Below the pieces are notes generated by a model, which did no database searches, was not told the origin of the DNA, and saw only the letters and a program-made list of their open reading frames with translations. Shown piece by piece: positions 63,191 through 64,000 of a stretch of DNA of 64,000 bases. Positions within the stretch are counted from its first letter, which is position 1, and each line of letters starts with the position of its first letter. Source of the stretch: Puccinia triticina (lineage: Eukaryota; Basidiomycota; Pucciniomycetes; Pucciniales; Pucciniaceae); contig NC_070560.1 in the NCBI RefSeq assembly GCF_026914185.1, positions 408,001-472,000 of the forward strand. Direction: 5' to 3'. The translations under genes and the position numbers were made by a program.

Positions 63191-63620
63191 ACGCTGTGGA
63201 ACCTCTCAACTGAGTGAGATGAGCTTGGAGGGGAAAAGTATGTTGGGATACTTGAGTGTTGGTAAGACTGCCCTCCTGGAATAACTCTGGGAGAAAGGGT
63301 TCACTAAGAATAAAATAATTTGTGGCTGACTTCTATTCTAGTGAGAACTATTACTGGAGTCTTACAAGGACAACCTGCAAGGGGGGAAGAATGAGGGTTG
63401 GAGGAGGGAGAATGGTTGAGGATTCAAGGATGTATCTGGTTCTCTGTCAATTATTCACTAAGGTATTCTGTTCTGGTTTCAATGATGGTTATCTGTCTCT
63501 GATGATATTTCTCAAGGATAAAGGTGATGAATGCTAGTAGGTATCATTTACTATTCTAATGCAAGCATGAGAGGAAAGGAAACAACAACTGATGAATGTA
63601 ATCTTTATAAAGGATCTAGT
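63190..63620. repeat. Diverged repeat, partner of 59340-59900
   Basis: See the shared motifs given for the partner. Same orientation, 3.85 kb away. Confidence 0.5.
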
Positions 63621-64000
63621 ACATTGGGGTAAATAATAATCAAGGGAAATAGTGGGGCAATGCCTTCCCTGTACAACTGGTTGGGGTTTGTGTCTGGGGT
63701 TATTCTGTACTGGGGAAGGACATTTGGTTGGGGTAATTCCACTACTACAACTGGCTGGGGTTTCACTAGAATTTTCTTCAGGCTAAACTATGTACTCTTC
63801 AGTTGGGGTGACTAGACTGGATGATGTAATAGTACTAACTATGCCAGATGCTGATGGGGTTATTTATCTAGAGTGATTTTAGCCTTCTTGATTATGGATA
63901 TATCTGTACTATGTATAAAGATGCTCTTGTATAATAAATAAGTGGGAATATCTTGTGAAATGATTGGTCTGTGACTGTTTTTGTGATATGTAGCCATGTA
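63621..64000. other. No gene recognised
   Basis: AT-rich, with several GGTTGGGGT-type short repeats (63679, 63728, 63758, 63801). Nothing else is seen. Confidence 0.4.

Noticed and set aside
62583..63191. 202-aa frame in the GC-rich island
   Set aside because: Several overlapping frames of similar length on both strands; explained by GC richness.

Overview
This window is transposon-dense fungal DNA, most likely from a basidiomycete and plausibly a rust fungus (Pucciniales). The support is short GT-AG introns of about 60-80 nt with CTGAC-type branch sites, Ty3/Gypsy, Ty1/Copia and DIRS-like polymerase genes of fungal type, hAT, Harbinger and CACTA-like insertions nested in one another, and nonsense changes that look like CpG deamination. 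No conserved housekeeping gene, rRNA or intact tRNA gene was recognised. Species assignment is inference. All coordinates and matches were worked out by eye; no search was run.

Layout. 1-3.2 kb: noncoding, with a possible tRNA-derived SINE head. 3.2-5.9 kb: broken DIRS-like reverse transcriptase/RNase H gene on the minus strand. 6.5-17.8 kb: a Harbinger-like inverted-repeat element (TTA target duplication) split by a young, nearly complete 10.4 kb Ty3/Gypsy element with about 99% identical LTRs. That element carries gag, protease, RT/RNase H/integrase and, between pol and the 3' LTR, an antisense two-exon gene with a Zn2Cys6-pattern N-terminus. 17.2-19.3 kb: palindromic arrays. 22.5-23.5 kb: hAT-type nonautonomous element built from a 21-bp minisatellite. 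26.7-29.4 kb: a giant foldback element with two other foldback elements nested in its right half. 29.6-32.4 kb: an eight-exon hypothetical gene interrupted by a repeat insertion.

33.9-47.5 kb: a strict 173-bp satellite array cut in two by a degenerate minus-strand Ty1/Copia element (35265-46816). The Copia itself contains a 3.1 kb Harbinger-like insertion with a 46-bp minisatellite, a solo-LTR-like insertion carrying a hAT-like element, and a CACTA-like palindromic element. Removing the nested insertions restores LTRs of 817 and 832 bp, and removing the Copia restores the satellite phase exactly.

48-51.2 kb: LTR-like leaders and a proline/serine-rich gag-like ORF. 51.3-54.6 kb: a second, decayed copy of the same Ty3 pol, cut by three insertions. 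55-57 kb: a spliced hAT transposase truncated by a minus-strand LTR-retrotransposon gag (56.9-58.4 kb). 58.4-64 kb: a GTAACG-mosaic element, a diverged repeat pair and a GC-rich island without a recognisable gene.

The most interesting items are the antisense Zn2Cys6-like gene inside the Ty3 element, the family of CGCTA-mosaic foldback elements with 7-bp target duplications, the giant foldback element, a Copia primer-binding site matching a tRNA-Tyr anticodon arm, and the 173-bp satellite.
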